A DNA stretch of 64,000 bases from Epichloe hybrida (lineage: Eukaryota > Ascomycota > Sordariomycetes > Hypocreales > Clavicipitaceae): the NCBI GenBank assembly GCA_019022495.1, contig JAFEKR010000034.1, positions 557,763 through 621,762 on the forward strand. Reading direction: 5' to 3'. Shown one piece after another: positions 21,805-35,657 of the stretch. Position numbers and translations under genes: made by a program. Every line of letters begins with the position of its first letter. Positions within the stretch are counted from its first letter, which is position 1. Below the pieces are notes generated by a model that was not told the DNA's origin, searched no databases, and saw only the letters and a program-made list of their open reading frames with translations.

Positions 21805-24800
21805 TATATAAATTAAATTACAAACTTCCGCACCGCTCTAAAGGTCTAGAATCGCCTCTAAAATACAAACCATATTAATATTTAAATTCCTTACCTTTAT
21901 TTACCCCCCCCTATAATATTGCATTACAATAAAGCTAGTAGTAGGAGTGTAAATGTGCTAATAGTAATTAACTTAGGAGAAAGGGGGCTAGCATAGAGCT
22001 ACTACTACCTAAACGTAGGAATAAGACAGTTTAACGTTCAGAGCAGTAAGAATAACCTTATAATAGACTAGAACTAATTTAAATATCTAGATAATATAAA
22101 ATACTATAATAAAATTATAAGCCTTATCCCTAGTAATAAAGTTACTTAGGTGTAGCGCATTACTAAAGCTATTACTAGATAGGTAGCGAACCATACCTAA
22201 GCTAAAGCAAAGGTAATAAACTATAATAATAGTAATATCCACACCACTAAAGAAGCCCTTAAATAAGCCCTTAAAGAGGCTATTAAAGAAGAAGCTAAAG
22301 AAAGTAACACTCTAACCTAGGTAGGTATTACTACTAGCCTAGCCCCTAAATAAATAAATAACTTACCTCCCCTCCTTTAGATCCCTAGTAGATAGGACTA
22401 AGAGGTACTTATTAAAGAAAATACTATCTAGGAATTACTCTAGTCTAGGGGTATAGAAGATATAGTAATAGTAGTAAATAAAGCTATAAGCTAGACTATA
22501 GTAGTAGTAGCTAGAAGACTCCCTAGCAGGGATATAATTATTACCTTTAAAGGAAACGCTACCTAACACAGAGAAGACTAAAAATAGATTACTAAAGCAT
22601 TTAGGCTAGAGGTAACCCTTTACTATCATGTACTTAGTATTATTATTAAAGGATTCCTAACTAAACATACCTCTCTTAAGAACCTAGTAATAGAAATTAG
22701 AAAGGCTAATAAGGTAAATATAGTAAAGGCAATAGCAAGATAACCCTAGGGTAAAGGCACCTAAAGAACCACTTTAATACTAGGCCTAGCTAAAGTAAAA
22801 GATACTAATAAGATATACTAAGATAACATAGTCTTTAAAGCAAAGCTTTTCTAAACTAAACTATATAATAAGACCTTATAACCCTAATAGTGCTATAATT
22901 ACTTCTAAACTAGCTACATAGCTAAGTTCTATAAGGTAGCACTAAGGTATAGCAAGTATAAAGCTAGCTGCTATAAGGACAAAGAGTCCTCCTACCTAGT
23001 AAAAGACAAATAGGTAAAAGAGAACTATATCCTATGCTCTAGACTATACCTAGCCTAGTTAAGGGACTATCCTATCCTAAAAGAGAAGTAAAACGCTACT
23101 AAAGTAAGATATCTTAAATAGCCCTCCCGCTTTACTACTTACTCCCTAAGTAAAGGCTTAACCACACCCTATAAGAGACCTAGCATAGCAGCGGAACCTA
23201 TTATTATAGCAAGTAAAAAGAGAGGACGCCCTATAAATATAAAATAAAGCACTAAATAACTAAGATTAGGAAGCATTAGATAGTACACAAAGCAACTCAG
23301 AGCTAGAATAAAGCTAGCATAAGATAGTAGTAACTAATAACCCCCCTAATTAACATAATAATATTATAAGTCCTTTTCTAGAATATAAATAAGAAGAATA
23401 AACTAGTATATATAGCGCTCTATTACTAGACTAATATAGACATAATCACAATCTAAGAATAGGAACACATAAGAAACCTATAGCCCCTAGCACTAGGCCT
23501 TACCTAGTTCTAACTTATATATTATAATAGATATAATATAGTATATATAAACAAGAAACATAGAGTAGGGTTATAGTTAGCCTAGGGAGGGACTAACTAG
23601 TTACTAGTAAAGCTATAAGGAGTTAATATTTACTCCCTTTACTTAGAGGGATATAGTAATAACTAAAATACCCCTATTTACATAATTAACCTAGAGGAGC
23701 CCTATAACTAAAGCATATTTATAGGTAACTTTAACTAAAAGCACCCCCTCTAGGATAAGCTAGATAGGAAAACCAATAAAGCAAACAAACTACTAGAGTT
23801 TATAGACTAGTAAAGGCTTAGACTTATTACACCCTAGGGTAAGCCTATAAGATAATATAAAGATAATAGAGATAGCACTATTAATCTAGCATAAGCCACG
23901 CTAGATATTAGAGTCTACTATAAAGGCACTAAAGATATCCCTAGATTTAACTATATCCTATAACTAATTAGTATCTTTAATAAATAATAGGAAGCTATCC
24001 CCTAGGTCCTTAGATATATATAGGGAGCTATAAACTAACTATATATAAAGGCAAAGGCTATAATTAGACTCTAGCCTAAGAACACGCTAGACTTATATAA
24101 TAAAGAGGGAATAGATAACTATATAACATAGCTTATTATAAGCCTATAATAGATTACAGATAAGGCAGTCCTAAAGAAGGCCTAGGGACTCCCTAGCCTA
24201 GAGGTATAGTAGTTAAGGAAAGCCTAAGAGTTAGTTAGTAAAGCAAGGTAAGCTAAGAGATAATAAAGACACTAGAGAACTAACACAAACTAGCAAGCCT
24301 ATACTAAGGCAGATAAGAACTAAGAATATATTATAAGGGAAGAGAAAAGAAATATATAGAGGGATATATTATAAAAGGCTAATATATAGGAAAAAGATAG
24401 AGAGGTCTAGAGGCTTAAGAGATAGGCCTAGCTTCAAAGCTAGGCCCCCCTAGAGCTCCCTAGACTCCCTAAGCTAGAAAGAAGCAAAAACAACCTTAAC
24501 CTAGCTACTATATATAATAATAAGGCTAGCGTACTAGTATAAAGATTCTTCCCTAAGCTAATGGCAGACCTCTTACACATACTAGACCTCTCCTTCCTAG
24601 AGCTAGAAAACACACTATTACTAGATAAAGAATAATTTAAGTAAGAGAAGATTAATAACATCCTAGCAAATATAGCTAGTTAGAAGGCACTAGGGGATAA
24701 TAAACTCCTAGTAGGCCTTATTAAAGCCTATAATAACCTAGCTAAAGATACTATAGCTAGGCTCCTAAATATAGTCCTAGAAATAGGATACTTCCTAGCC

Positions 24801-27800
24801 CGCTTCTAAACCATAAGGGTAGTAGTAATTAGAAAACCTAGTAAAACCACTAAGAAAATAAGGAAAGCTAATATATAAAGACTAATCTTACTACTTAATA
24901 TAGTAGGAAAGATTATAAAAGTAGTAATAGTAAAGTAACTTATAGCCTTTACTAAGGTAAAGGGGCTACTCCCTAAACTCTAGATAGGTAATAGGATAAA
25001 CAGATTAATAGAAACTATAATAAGAGTCCTTATTAAATATATTAGGGAGGCCTAGGGTAGGGGCGGTATTGCCTTACTAGCGCAAATAGATATATCTTTA
25101 GTGTTTAATAAAGTTAGCTACCTATACCTAATACACTTACTTATAAAGATAGGAGTCCTATAATAGCTAATAGTAGTAATATAAAGCTTCCTCGCGGATA
25201 GAATAAGCTAGCTTAGCTTTAATAGAGAACTCTCTAGACTATTTATAATTAAGGCTAGCACCCTATAGGGTTTACCTCTCTTCCTAATCCTTTTCTTACT
25301 TTACTTAGCAAAGCTTTATATTTACCTCTAGGCTATTCTAGGCATAGTAGCTATAGGATTTATAAATAATATAAACATAGTAACCTTTAGTAAGAATATA
25401 GTATAGACCTAGAGGAGACTAGAGGCTATATAGAAGATCTATAAGGAATAGGTAAAGTAAGTAGGAGTTAAGTTTAACCTAGCTAAAACTAAACTTATAT
25501 ACTTTAGTAGGTCCTATAGACCTCCTTAGGCTAGAGTCTAACTTAGAGTAAAGAAGATAGCGCCTATAGAATTATATAAATTCCTAGGAGTATAGGTTAA
25601 TAGAAAACTTAACTAGAGTGCCTATAGAAATATTCTTAAGGGTAAGCTAGCCTAGTAGTAGCTTACACTCTCTAAGCTAGTAGTATTAGCCTAGGGATAT
25701 AGCTTTAGAGATACTAGACTTCTATATATATAAGTAGTCTAGCCTATCCTTACCTATAAAGTAAGCGCTTACTACACCCTTACTAAGAAGGGAGGAAAGC
25801 TAAGAGAAGTAGTAAAAAGCTTTATAGTAAATTAATTAGCCTGCCTCTAAATTATCATAGGGGTATTTAAGGCTATACCTATTACATAACTAGAGGTTAA
25901 AACCTACGTCCCCCCCCTTAACCTCTACCTAAATAAGATAAAGTAAAGGTTTAAAGATAGAATTATTAATAGTGGGATAGTAAGGATAATCTAAGCTATA
26001 GCTAACTTAGTTATAATAGTACTACACTATAGGAGAAGACCCCTACCTATTAATAATAAGCTAGATGTAGATATAAATAAGGAATAGAAGAAACGTTAGG
26101 AGAACTAGTATAATAAGGAGAGGCTAGCCTAGAGTAGACGTATTAGAGAACTAACTAAAGACTAACCACCCTCCTATAACCTAAAGGAAATCTAGGAATT
26201 CCACACTAACATAGATAAGCATATCTCTTTAATAATTATCTAACTACACATAGGAAAGATAGGCCTAAATAAGTTCCTATTTTAAAGAAAGGTTCCTAGG
26301 GTGGTTTTACCCCTATGTAGCTATAGTTAAGCTATAGAAGACTAATACTATATACTAGTTAATTATAGCAAATACAACCATAGGCGACCTTAGTAGTAAT
26401 AGCTTGCTAACGCATAGGAGGTAAGGCTAGCCCTAAATAAACCTTAAAAAGCAAAATATTTAGCTAAATAGTTCCTTAGTATAAGATAACTCTAATATTA
26501 CTTATTAGCATAGGAGCTAGCTATAAGATAGCTTAGAATACCTCCGGACCTAGGCTGACTTTATTAATAGATAGAAAACCTCCTAATCATAAATCTAGCA
26601 TAGGGGATAGAACGGATAGTGTAGGTATAGAGGTAGGCTAGGGGAGGGACTAATTTTATAATTTATAATTATAATAGAGAACATTTAGGTCTAGAACTAT
26701 TATTAGATTAATTTTAACTATAAACTCTAGGTATTATAAGTCCCACTAGCTTACTACTACCCTTACTCTAAACTAAAATTAAGCCACTACCTTATTTCTT
26801 CTCTAGGAGGGGGGTTATACCTATAGCTACCTAGTTATAACTCTTTATAAGGATAATAGTAAGTAGGAGATAGTTTATCTCTACTACACGCGCGTTAAGG
26901 CACATAAGCTAAAAGATAAGCTTAGTATGCTATTCCTTAGAGGAACTAGCCTAGTCTAGGCCTGCCGCTAAGGCACTTTGTTTCTTCTTTGCCTAATTAC
27001 TAGCGTAAAGCTTCTTAACCTAGTCCTAGAAGCCTTCTAGAGTCTATTAAGGAGGATATTAAAGCTAGAATAGACTTACTACTAGGCTAGAGTAGACTTA
27101 CCTTACCCCTATTAGCTATAAAAGCCTAGGTCTTAACTAACTACTAGTGCTTATTCTAGTTACTAGATATATTTAGCTACATAGTAAATTAGACATAAAA
27201 CTAAGCTAGAACAGAGGCATTATTACCTAGTAGTATTAACAGTTCCAAACCTAATAGTTAAAACATGTATTAGTAGCTGCCCTTATCTAGTAAGTTAGCC
27301 CTATTACTAAGCTAGAGCAAGGCTAACCTACTAACAATAAGATAGCACTAATACCTAAGGTTCTAAATTAAATAAGACTTATAGGACATATATTAGACTT
27401 CTCTTAGTATACTAAGCTAAGGCAAATTAGTAGCAGACTAGGCCTAGAACAAAGGTAAATATAACTTATAGATAGACCCTTTTCTATTACCTATATGTAT
27501 TACTTCTTAGTTATAGACTTCCTTAGGAAGTCCTTATACTTATAGGATTCCTAGGCGAATTAGAGTTAGATAAGTAGTAACACTAGAGTACTTATAGCTT
27601 CTAGCGCTATTATACTAGATTTATTCTAAATCTATAGTAAATATTAGCAAATAACCTAACCCTAGCCTAGGATAGCCTTAAATAGCTAGAAAGAAAAGAA
27701 GAACCTATAGGAAGTTTAATATAAAGAGAAGAAAGAGACTAGGACCTTAGGGAGGGGAAAGCTCTCTTTTATACTTATAGAGGGGGGGGGGGGGATAATT

Positions 27801-28362
27801 TAGATAACTTGCTTAAAAATAAAGCATAATGTAATTAATAAATCTAATAATATACAAGTAATCTTATCCTAGGACCGTACTAGTCTAGGGCTATAACTAC
27901 CCTCCCCCTATACTAATTAAACAAAACTAGGTGCTTAGACTTTACTAGATATATAAGGCGGAGGCAAGCTAGAGATAGCTAAAAAGTAGGGCTATAGAAG
28001 AGTTAGCGTAAAAGTAAACAAGAAGTAAATTAACACTATAAATCTAGATTTACTTTACCCTAGCCTAAAGCAGAGAGACTTAAGATAGATATGTTATTAC
28101 ACTAGAATAGGACTAGAAGGGGCTTATTCTATATATTTTTCCTTTCTTTTTTCTTTTTAATAGGATAAGGCTAGTGTAAGCTAGTAACAAACACCTATAA
28201 TAGGAAACACACCAAGCAGCGTAGACTTATTATAGGGCTAGCGCCAGCCTGTACACAGACATAAGGGGGTTTTTCTTCCTAGTATAGGGTTTTCCCTTTT
28301 AACTTAGTAGTAGGAGTACTAGTAATAGCTATCTATAAAGCTAGCTAGTATAAATAATATAT
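21805..28362 (+). pseudogene. LINE (Tad/I-like non-LTR retrotransposon), heavily RIP-degraded
   Basis: On the plus strand, decayed frames show an ORF1-like part with remnants of CCHC knuckles (about 22,870-23,060), an endonuclease-like part (about 23,360-24,200) and reverse transcriptase (about 24,750-25,750). The RT retains SFLADR, LSFNRELSRLF, GLPLFLILFLLYLAKLY and KFNLAKTKLIYFSRS. The catalytic F-x-D-D box reads FINN near 25,358, both Asp codons turned to Asn by G-to-A changes, so it is dead. A 13-bp G run lies at 27782-27794. The 5' limit is the break in the hAT copy; the 3' limit is where copia 1 similarity resumes (28363). The last 500 bp are not individually recognisable. Confidence 0.75.
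27782..27794. repeat. Poly(G) run, 13 bp
   Basis: A homopolymer of 13 G residues inside otherwise very AT-rich sequence near the 3' end of the LINE. RIP in CpA context cannot act inside a G/C homopolymer, which may explain its survival. Confidence 0.85.
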
Positions 28363-30051
28363 ACCTATTAATATAATAAGGAAAGCCTTCTAATAATGTG
28401 TTTAAGGAAGGTTAATTCTATTACACTTATTTTTAAAGAGCGTAATCTTTAGCGTTAAGAAGTTATATAGCTTTTCACTATAGTGGTTACTATTCTTATA
28501 TATCTTTATAAGCTCTAAGATTTTCTTTGTAATCTAATCTTTAGAGGGGAATTGCTATAAAGGTATAATTTATTATGAATAATAGTCTACTAGTTATTCT
28601 TAATAATAATTATCTGGATAAAGCTATTAATATAATAAGGATTATTATAGGGGTTCTTATAAGGGTTTAAGTAATCTCTAGGGTTAGGGAAGGTTAATTT
28701 CTAGGGTAGGTTATTAGGGCTGTTAATAATAAGGTTCTAGGGGTTTAGAAGATTATAGTCTTTCTTATAATCTTTCTTATAACTAAAGGGGTATTAAGGT
28801 TTAATAAAGCACTTCCTTAAGTAATACTAGGATTAAATATCCTAGGCCTCTCCTAATAAGGATACTATAATCTTATAAAGAATTATGTAATTCTCTAATA
28901 ATATTCTTAAATACCCTTTTAAAGGTGTCTTTAGACTAGCCTTTAAAGTCTTCTTAGAATAATTCCTATAGGTTATTATCTCTCTAACCTTAATGCTTAC
29001 TAAGGTTAATAAATCTTGTAATTTAGTTATTAAGCTTAAGCTACGTAGTAGTCTCTGGATCTAGCTTAATAGATTCTTTCTAGTTATATAAGAATTTATA
29101 AGTAAGCTATTAAAGGTATAGGGGTAATTTATGCCTTTAAGGTCTCTTAGGGGTGATAATTAGAGCCTTACTATTACTAGTAGCCTTTACTCTTATGGAA
29201 GGTCTAGATTCCTTTACTATCTTTAACTATAAAAGGAATATTACTAATTTGTTATTTTTACTACTAATTAAGCTCCTATGTTTGCCTATTACTATTATAA
29301 GGTTCTTCTTTTATATTTTAGGAGTGTTATTACTCTAATAAAATCAGAAGATTATAAAAATAGGAAAAACAAAAGAAAAAGTAGTGGAAGTAGTAAAAGT
29401 AGTAATAAGAATAAAGTAATAAGAATAAATCACTAGAGATAAAGAAAGCAATAGAAGTTCTAAAAGTAACTAGAAAATAATAAGGAAAGTAATAAGGGAA
29501 TAATAGGAATTACTACTTCCTGTTTTTTATAAAAAGAAGGGAAGGAGGTAATCTCTCTTTCTTACTAATAAGCATAGGGCAAATAGTACTAATAATAAAG
29601 GGGGCAAAAAACAAGTAGTAAATGCTTATAGGGAGAGATTAAAGGTCTATTAGATAAAGGGAATATTTATAGAGGAGTTGTAAATATGTTAGCTAGCTTA
29701 GCTAAGGTTGTTTAATGTTAGGTTTAAAATAAATACCTTATAGCAATAGATTTAGTTAGTTAGTTAGTTTTCTTGTGATAGACAATAAAATCAATAATTA
29801 ATAATAATATCCCGGATAGATATAACGAAGTTATATCCCTAAGCCTAAGGGTTAATAGATTAATTCCTTAGAAGCCTAACAAGCCTATAACTAGGATTCT
29901 AGTCTCTTCCTTTAGCATACTTAAATAGTTATGCCTCTTTACTATAATAACCATTATAGCATAACAAGGGGTAGTGGTAGTAGCGTCTGTAGAAATGTCT
30001 CTTCTTATAATACCTAGCTTATCTATAGTTATGAAGTTAACTACTAATTAG
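28363..30051 (-). pseudogene. Copia 1, first copy: gag-side (5') part
   Basis: This region aligns with 36964-38254 plus 57673-58025 of the second copy, from ACCTATTAATATAATAAGG onward, and runs straight into LTR B. By position next to the 5' LTR of a minus-strand copia it should be gag and leader; I cannot read an intact gag motif. Compared with the second copy, the middle of the element (roughly the 2.2 kb equivalent to 32,620-33,558 and 35,666-36,963) is missing here. Confidence 0.7.
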
Positions 30052-30308
30052 TGTTAGATACACTAAGGTCCTACGCAGGTAATAAATCCCGTATAAATTA
30101 AAGTTAATAATAGTTAGATAGATAGCTAGGAAAGAGAGAGAAGAGAGGGAAAGTCTAGATACTAGGAAAGTAGGCGAAATCTATATATAAGGCATAATAG
30201 GGGGTGGCGAATTAATGCAGCTAATCATATCGCGTGCATCGCGCCAGACCCACAATTAGTCTAGTCTTTAGCTACAATTAAACTAATAAAGATCTAAAGG
30301 AATTAATA
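30052..30308 (-). repeat. Copia 1 shared middle LTR B
   Basis: 257 bp, collinear with LTRs A and C. It is preceded by the leader sequence seen before LTR C and followed by the polypurine/RNase H side seen after LTR A, so it serves both copies. No direct repeat flanks it, as expected for a tandem formed by recombination and not by a separate insertion. Confidence 0.9.
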
Positions 30309-33300
30309 CTAGCAATCTCTCTTTTTCCTTTATAGCTAAAGAGCTTAAAAACGTAATAAAAATCAGGTTAAAGGAAAGTGTACACTAGTAGATTCCTTAA
30401 TAGGAATCCACTGCTCTAATTAGTTATTATAGCATTAGTTAATTAAATTAATCCATTAGTCCTTACCTAAGCTCCTATCCCTTAATATTACAGGTCTCTT
30501 CACCTATCCTTTAATATAAATCATTAATTTATTCAAATTAATTAAAGAGGAAAGTGATAAATTTGGTAATACTTTTGTTATTATATCCGCCGGATTATCG
30601 TTGCTATTAATCCATCTAACTTCGTAGATCTTGTGCCTCTTGTATAATTAATAAAAAGCTATAATATTAATTATTAGTCTCTTCTCCTTTATGGTTCCTA
30701 GCTTTATAAGATATTTATATAACGAAAAAGAATTAGTATAGAGAATTATAGGAATTCAAGGTATCTTTAATTAATCCGTAATCTAATATAAAGTCGTGGA
30801 AATCATGTAAGTAATATCTGCGCCTTAAACCATGCTATATAACTTAGAGGTAAGCGCACTATAAGTAACTCTCTTACTTTTTGTTAAGCTATACGTAATA
30901 ATATTGCCTTTTATAATAAAGGTATTATTATCTTATATTATCTTGTTGCTAATTATAATTACGTATCTAATCTGTGAGCTTAAATCCTTGTTATTAGCAA
31001 GCGATCTATTTATAAACACAAAGAGCTTTGCCTCTTTAAGAATTAAAGGGATATATTATAGTCCGCGTTATTAATTCTTAATCTGCTATTTAAGGCATTT
31101 ATTAAGACATATAATATCTTCTGTAAAGGGCTCTTAGTGTTAGGCTATAATTAAAAGGTTATATAAAGCCTCTAGTTAACACACTATTATAATATAGCTT
31201 CCTTACGCTTATTACTCTATATAATCTTGCTTTACTATTAAGGATTAAGAATTAACTTCCTTAATCTTCTAACTCTAACCTTTCTAGGTTAAGATTAGCG
31301 AATTATTAGTATTCTAGGTTAAGATATAGCTATTAAAGATAAGGGGGTTCTTAGCGGTTAATTATTACTTTTCTTTAGCTATAAAATTAGCCTTCTAGAG
31401 CTCTTTCTCTTCTTTTTAGAAGAAGTTATTATTGCTTAGGCCTAATATATTATTAGTTTGTATTCTAATAATACTAAAGAGATTCTTATTATTTAGGGCT
31501 ATAATTAATAAGTAAGGATTATAGGTTAAGGTTATTATATTAAGGTTATCCCTGTGGTAACAGAAGTACGTTACTTACTAGTAGGTTCTAGCCTTTATAA
31601 TCCCGTAAAGAGGTCTAATTAATTTAATTATAGTCCCTTCTAGAAAGAGATATGTAATTTGCTTTAGTAATCTCACAATAATTAGCCTTGTTAGCACCGT
31701 GTGCGATTAAGTGTAAGCCTATGTAATATTATAAATCTAAAGGTAAATACCTCTTCTTCTTAATAACAGAGCGATAGCTATAATTAGTCGCTAGCTTGCT
31801 TATTGAATTATTAGTAATTACGTTAGGATAAATTCCTTTCCTTTATTATTATGGCCTTATATAACGAGACAAGATTTCTTATATAGCGAGTCTGTTCCTT
31901 TACCTTTAATCTCTCTAACTATATGAGAATTAAAGATTCTATGGCCTCCGTGCTTTACTAGGTTAAACTTAATGAATTTGAATATATTATAAGCTTGTAA
32001 AGCGTTAATCTTAGCTTAATTAGACTGCTTAAAGGGTTTTCCTAGGGTTATAATCCTTCCTTCTTAGCGGAGCTAAAGAGCGAGGTTTTAATTAGCCTCT
32101 TCCTTTACTATAAGGAATGCTATGCTTAGTATCCCTCTAGTTATAACCTCTTAAATAAAGGCCTTCTCTTAATCTTTATTTATAAGTATATAAAGCTAAA
32201 CTAGGCTAATATTCTTCTTAGGGCTATAAGGTCTTCTTTTCCTTACTTTTATTCCTTTAGGGTATAGTAATAAGTCTTTAACTTAATAGCTTCCCCTTAG
32301 GGCCTTTTAGGCGTTATAAGCCTCTTTATTAGACTCTCCTACACTTATAAATTAAACTATAAGGGCCTTTCTTAGTCTTCCTTATTTTCTCTTAGCTAGT
32401 GCCTGTGGCTCTTTACTATCTTCTATTAGAGGATTTCTTTTATTAGTAGTGGTTAGTTATATAGCTCCTTCTTTCTTTATGTTATTAGGCTTTATCTCCT
32501 ACTACTCTAGTCCCTTTATAATACATAGGTCTTTGTAATAGGGCTTTACTACTATAGAGCAGAACTTTGCTAGGCTATAGGGTATATTAATAGTATAGGT
32601 CTCTCTATTAGTGGTAAGTAGCTTATATAGGCTATACTAGCTGCCCTTCTCTCTTTACACGTGTATATTAGCCTATAGGGGTAGCTAATATATAGGCGCT
32701 ATATTAGGGCTATTCTAGGCTTTAAGGGCATTATAAACCTACTATAAAGCTAGAAGACATTAGACTTTGTTAGTAGCTTTGTAAATTACCTTAGCATATT
32801 AAATAATAGAGATGCTTAGTAGTAACTTGTCTATTATCTATAGGTAGCCTCTAAAGACTAGCATGGTTAGGATAATACTATTTAGGCTTATAAAGTTATT
32901 AATAGCCTTAATAGCTATTTAGAGGTGTTACTTTAGTGTAAGCTCTGTTCTAATTAAGTTTGTGATAATATTATAGGCTTGTTGTAGAGGTCTATAGTAT
33001 CTCTTAACTTTTCTAATGCTATTATAAGCTTTAATTAGTATCTTACTAGTTTTAATTAATATTAATTAAGTATAATGCTTAAATTTAGCGGAAGCGAAGT
33101 TATTACTAGCATTGTAGATAATCTAATCTGGAGGTCTAAGATAAGTATTAATCTAATATTCGCGGATTATATCCTAGATATCTTAAGCCTTCTGCTTCTT
33201 TGGATTAAGGAATTAGGCTGCTTAGAATAAGGTTACTAAATTAATGATATGAAGCACTAGTTAGCTATTAATCTATATGATATTAATAATGATCTTATAG

Positions 33301-33558
33301 TTAAATTTATGGTTATCTTTAATTATGAACTTAAATCAGCTAGGGGCCTTGCTATGTATTTAGCAATAGTGGTAAACTTTAGTTAATTCCTTAATTACCT
33401 AGCGTTTAACTTTATAACTAGCTTAGTAAAGGATCTTTATAAGTTATTAAACGGAAGGGTAACTAAGTTAATAATGTAATTAATAGATATCTCCTTCTAA
33501 AAGGTAGAAGGTAACTGTTTCTCTTGCTTCTAGTAACTACTAAGGGTATCCCTATTAT
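30309..33558 (-). pseudogene. Copia 1, second copy: RNase H / RT side up to the hAT insertion
   Basis: The first 2.3 kb repeat 18564-20873 with only scattered transitions. Beyond 32,620 it continues with sequence lost from the first copy (expected RT N-terminal/integrase side on the minus strand). It ends at CCTATTAT (33551-33558), the left target duplication of the hAT-like element. All frames are broken. Confidence 0.8.
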
Positions 33559-35657
33559 CAGAGCATTGTAATACAATACAATATATTTGATGTATTGTGT
33601 ATTGTATTGTATTGTATTGACAATACAATACAATACAATACATTACACAATACAATACATCTAAAATTTTACAATATAATACAATACATGTATTATTTGT
33701 ATTGTTTTGTATTTTTTTTTCTTTTTTTTTAGTTTTAAGTAAATTCCTTAATTATAAGGTATATAAGTTAATATAATAGCTTATAATAGCTTATAATATA
33801 TAATAGCTTATAATAGCTTATAATAGCTTATAATAGCTTATAATAGCTTATAATAGCTTATAATAGCTTATAATAGCTTATAATAGCTTATAATAGCTTA
33901 TAATAGCTTATAATAGCTTATATATATATATTACTTCTATTACTTATATAACTTAAAATATTATTAGTGTTAAAGTTTAATTAAAAATAAATAAGTAATA
34001 AATTAATATAATATAAATATAAGTATTTATAAGTAAATTACTATAGAAAAAGCTAGACTTATTAATTATTTAGTATTTAAAGGTTTTTAAAAATATTAAT
34101 AAAATAAAATTCCTTTCTTTTTTATGTTTTTAATATTATACTATTTATAATATTATACTAATAGAAAGTAAGTCCTAATATAACTATAAGACTTACTTTA
34201 GTATATTTCTCTCTTTTTAACTAAAATTACATAACTAAGTAAAGAGATTATTATGTTTATAGTATAACTAATAGGACCCACTTTTAGACCCACTTTTATA
34301 TATCCTCCTCTTCTTAGCTAAAGTTATATAACTATAGAAAGGGATTATACTTGGTTTTTAGTGTTTAACAAGACCCACTTTAGACCCACTTTTATATATC
34401 CTCCTCTTCTTAGCTAAAGTTATATAACTATAAAAAGGGATTATACTTGGTTTTTAGTGTTTAACAAGACCCACTTTTAGACCCACTTTAAGACCCACTT
34501 TAAGAAACACTATATAACTAAGTAAGTAAGCTAAAAGTAGTATAAATAATTAAACTTACTTTTAAAGCTTATTTATTTATTTACTTAATATTAAAAAAAT
34601 AGTATATATATTATGATTATTCTTTATATAATATTTTAACTTTTCTTTATAAGCTTTTCCTAGGTTTTTTCCTTTTCTTTTAGTTTAAAAAAGGTTTAAA
34701 GCTAATATAATTTATTATAATTATAATAAAATAGCTTAATAGTAAAAGAAGTATTTATTAAATAAATTTTAATTTTCTCTTTATAATAAATTCCTTATAC
34801 ATATAAGTATATTTTTATTAGAGTTTTAATCTTATTTATTTAGAATTATAAATTATTTCTTTAGGGTAAATATTATATTTAAAGCAAAAATACTATATTA
34901 AAATGCATAGTAAATCCTAAACAAAAGCTAGAAAGATAGGATAACCTTTAAAATATAAAGAATAAATTTTACTATAAGTTAAGTTTAGATAATACTATTT
35001 ATAGCTACCCTATATATATATATAGCTTAATAGTCTAAATTAGCTAAAACTTTATAATTCTATAACTAAATACCTAAATAGTATAAAAATTTAAGGATAT
35101 CTTATTTAGATTATATTAAAAATCTACTATATAATAAGTATATATACTACCTTACCTTTTTAATAATACATTGTATTGTATTGTAATGTATTGTAATGTA
35201 TTGTATTGTATTGTATTATAATGTATTTTTATATAATAAATAATTATAATAAATCATAGAAAATAGATATAAGAATAAAAAGACCCTTAATATATTAAGA
35301 AAAAAATCATTTTTTAAAATAGATATAAAAGAATATTACTAAGATATTATATATTTAAAATAAGCTTACTTTTCTAAATAAGCTAAAACTTAATAGATTT
35401 TTAAATAAATAACTAAATTATATATAAAAATAAGAATACTATAATTAGATTATTTAAAAAATCTACTATATAATGAATTTATATAATACCCCACTTATAT
35501 TTTTCCCTAACAATACATTGTATTGTATGTATTGTATTGTATTGTATTGTATTAAAAATACAATACAATACACAATACAATACATAGGGCAATACAATAC
35601 AATACAATACATCGAAGGGCCAAAAAATACAATACAATACAATACAACAATGCTCTG
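33559..35657. mobile_element. Complete non-autonomous hAT-like DNA transposon, 2,099 bp
   Basis: The ends are inverted: CAGAGCATTGT on the left and ACAATGCTCTG on the right, an 11-bp perfect terminal repeat. They are flanked by the 8-bp duplication CCTATTAT (33551-33558 and 35658-35665). An 8-bp duplication with CAG..CTG termini is the hAT signature. Both subterminal regions are built of ATACA/TGTAT pentamer arrays (33569-33690 and 35155-35645), which may be transposase-binding repeats. No transposase frame is visible, so it is non-autonomous or decayed. It contains the TAATAGCTTA minisatellite. Confidence 0.88.
33773..33920. repeat. TAATAGCTTA 10-bp minisatellite, about 15 units
   Basis: Nearly perfect 10-bp units run for about 148 bp inside the hAT-like element. 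The truncated copy has only three units, so the array expanded in this copy after the family diverged, or contracted in the other. Confidence 0.92.

Noticed and set aside
29153..29338. 61-codon frame repeated at 37754-37939
   Set aside because: It lies in the gag side of both copia 1 copies but on the opposite strand to the element; AT-rich hydrophobic translation is expected by chance.
33560..35650. CRISPR-like regularly spaced repeats
   Set aside because: The ATACA and TAATAGCTTA repeats are directly adjacent tandem arrays without spacers, in a eukaryotic transposon.
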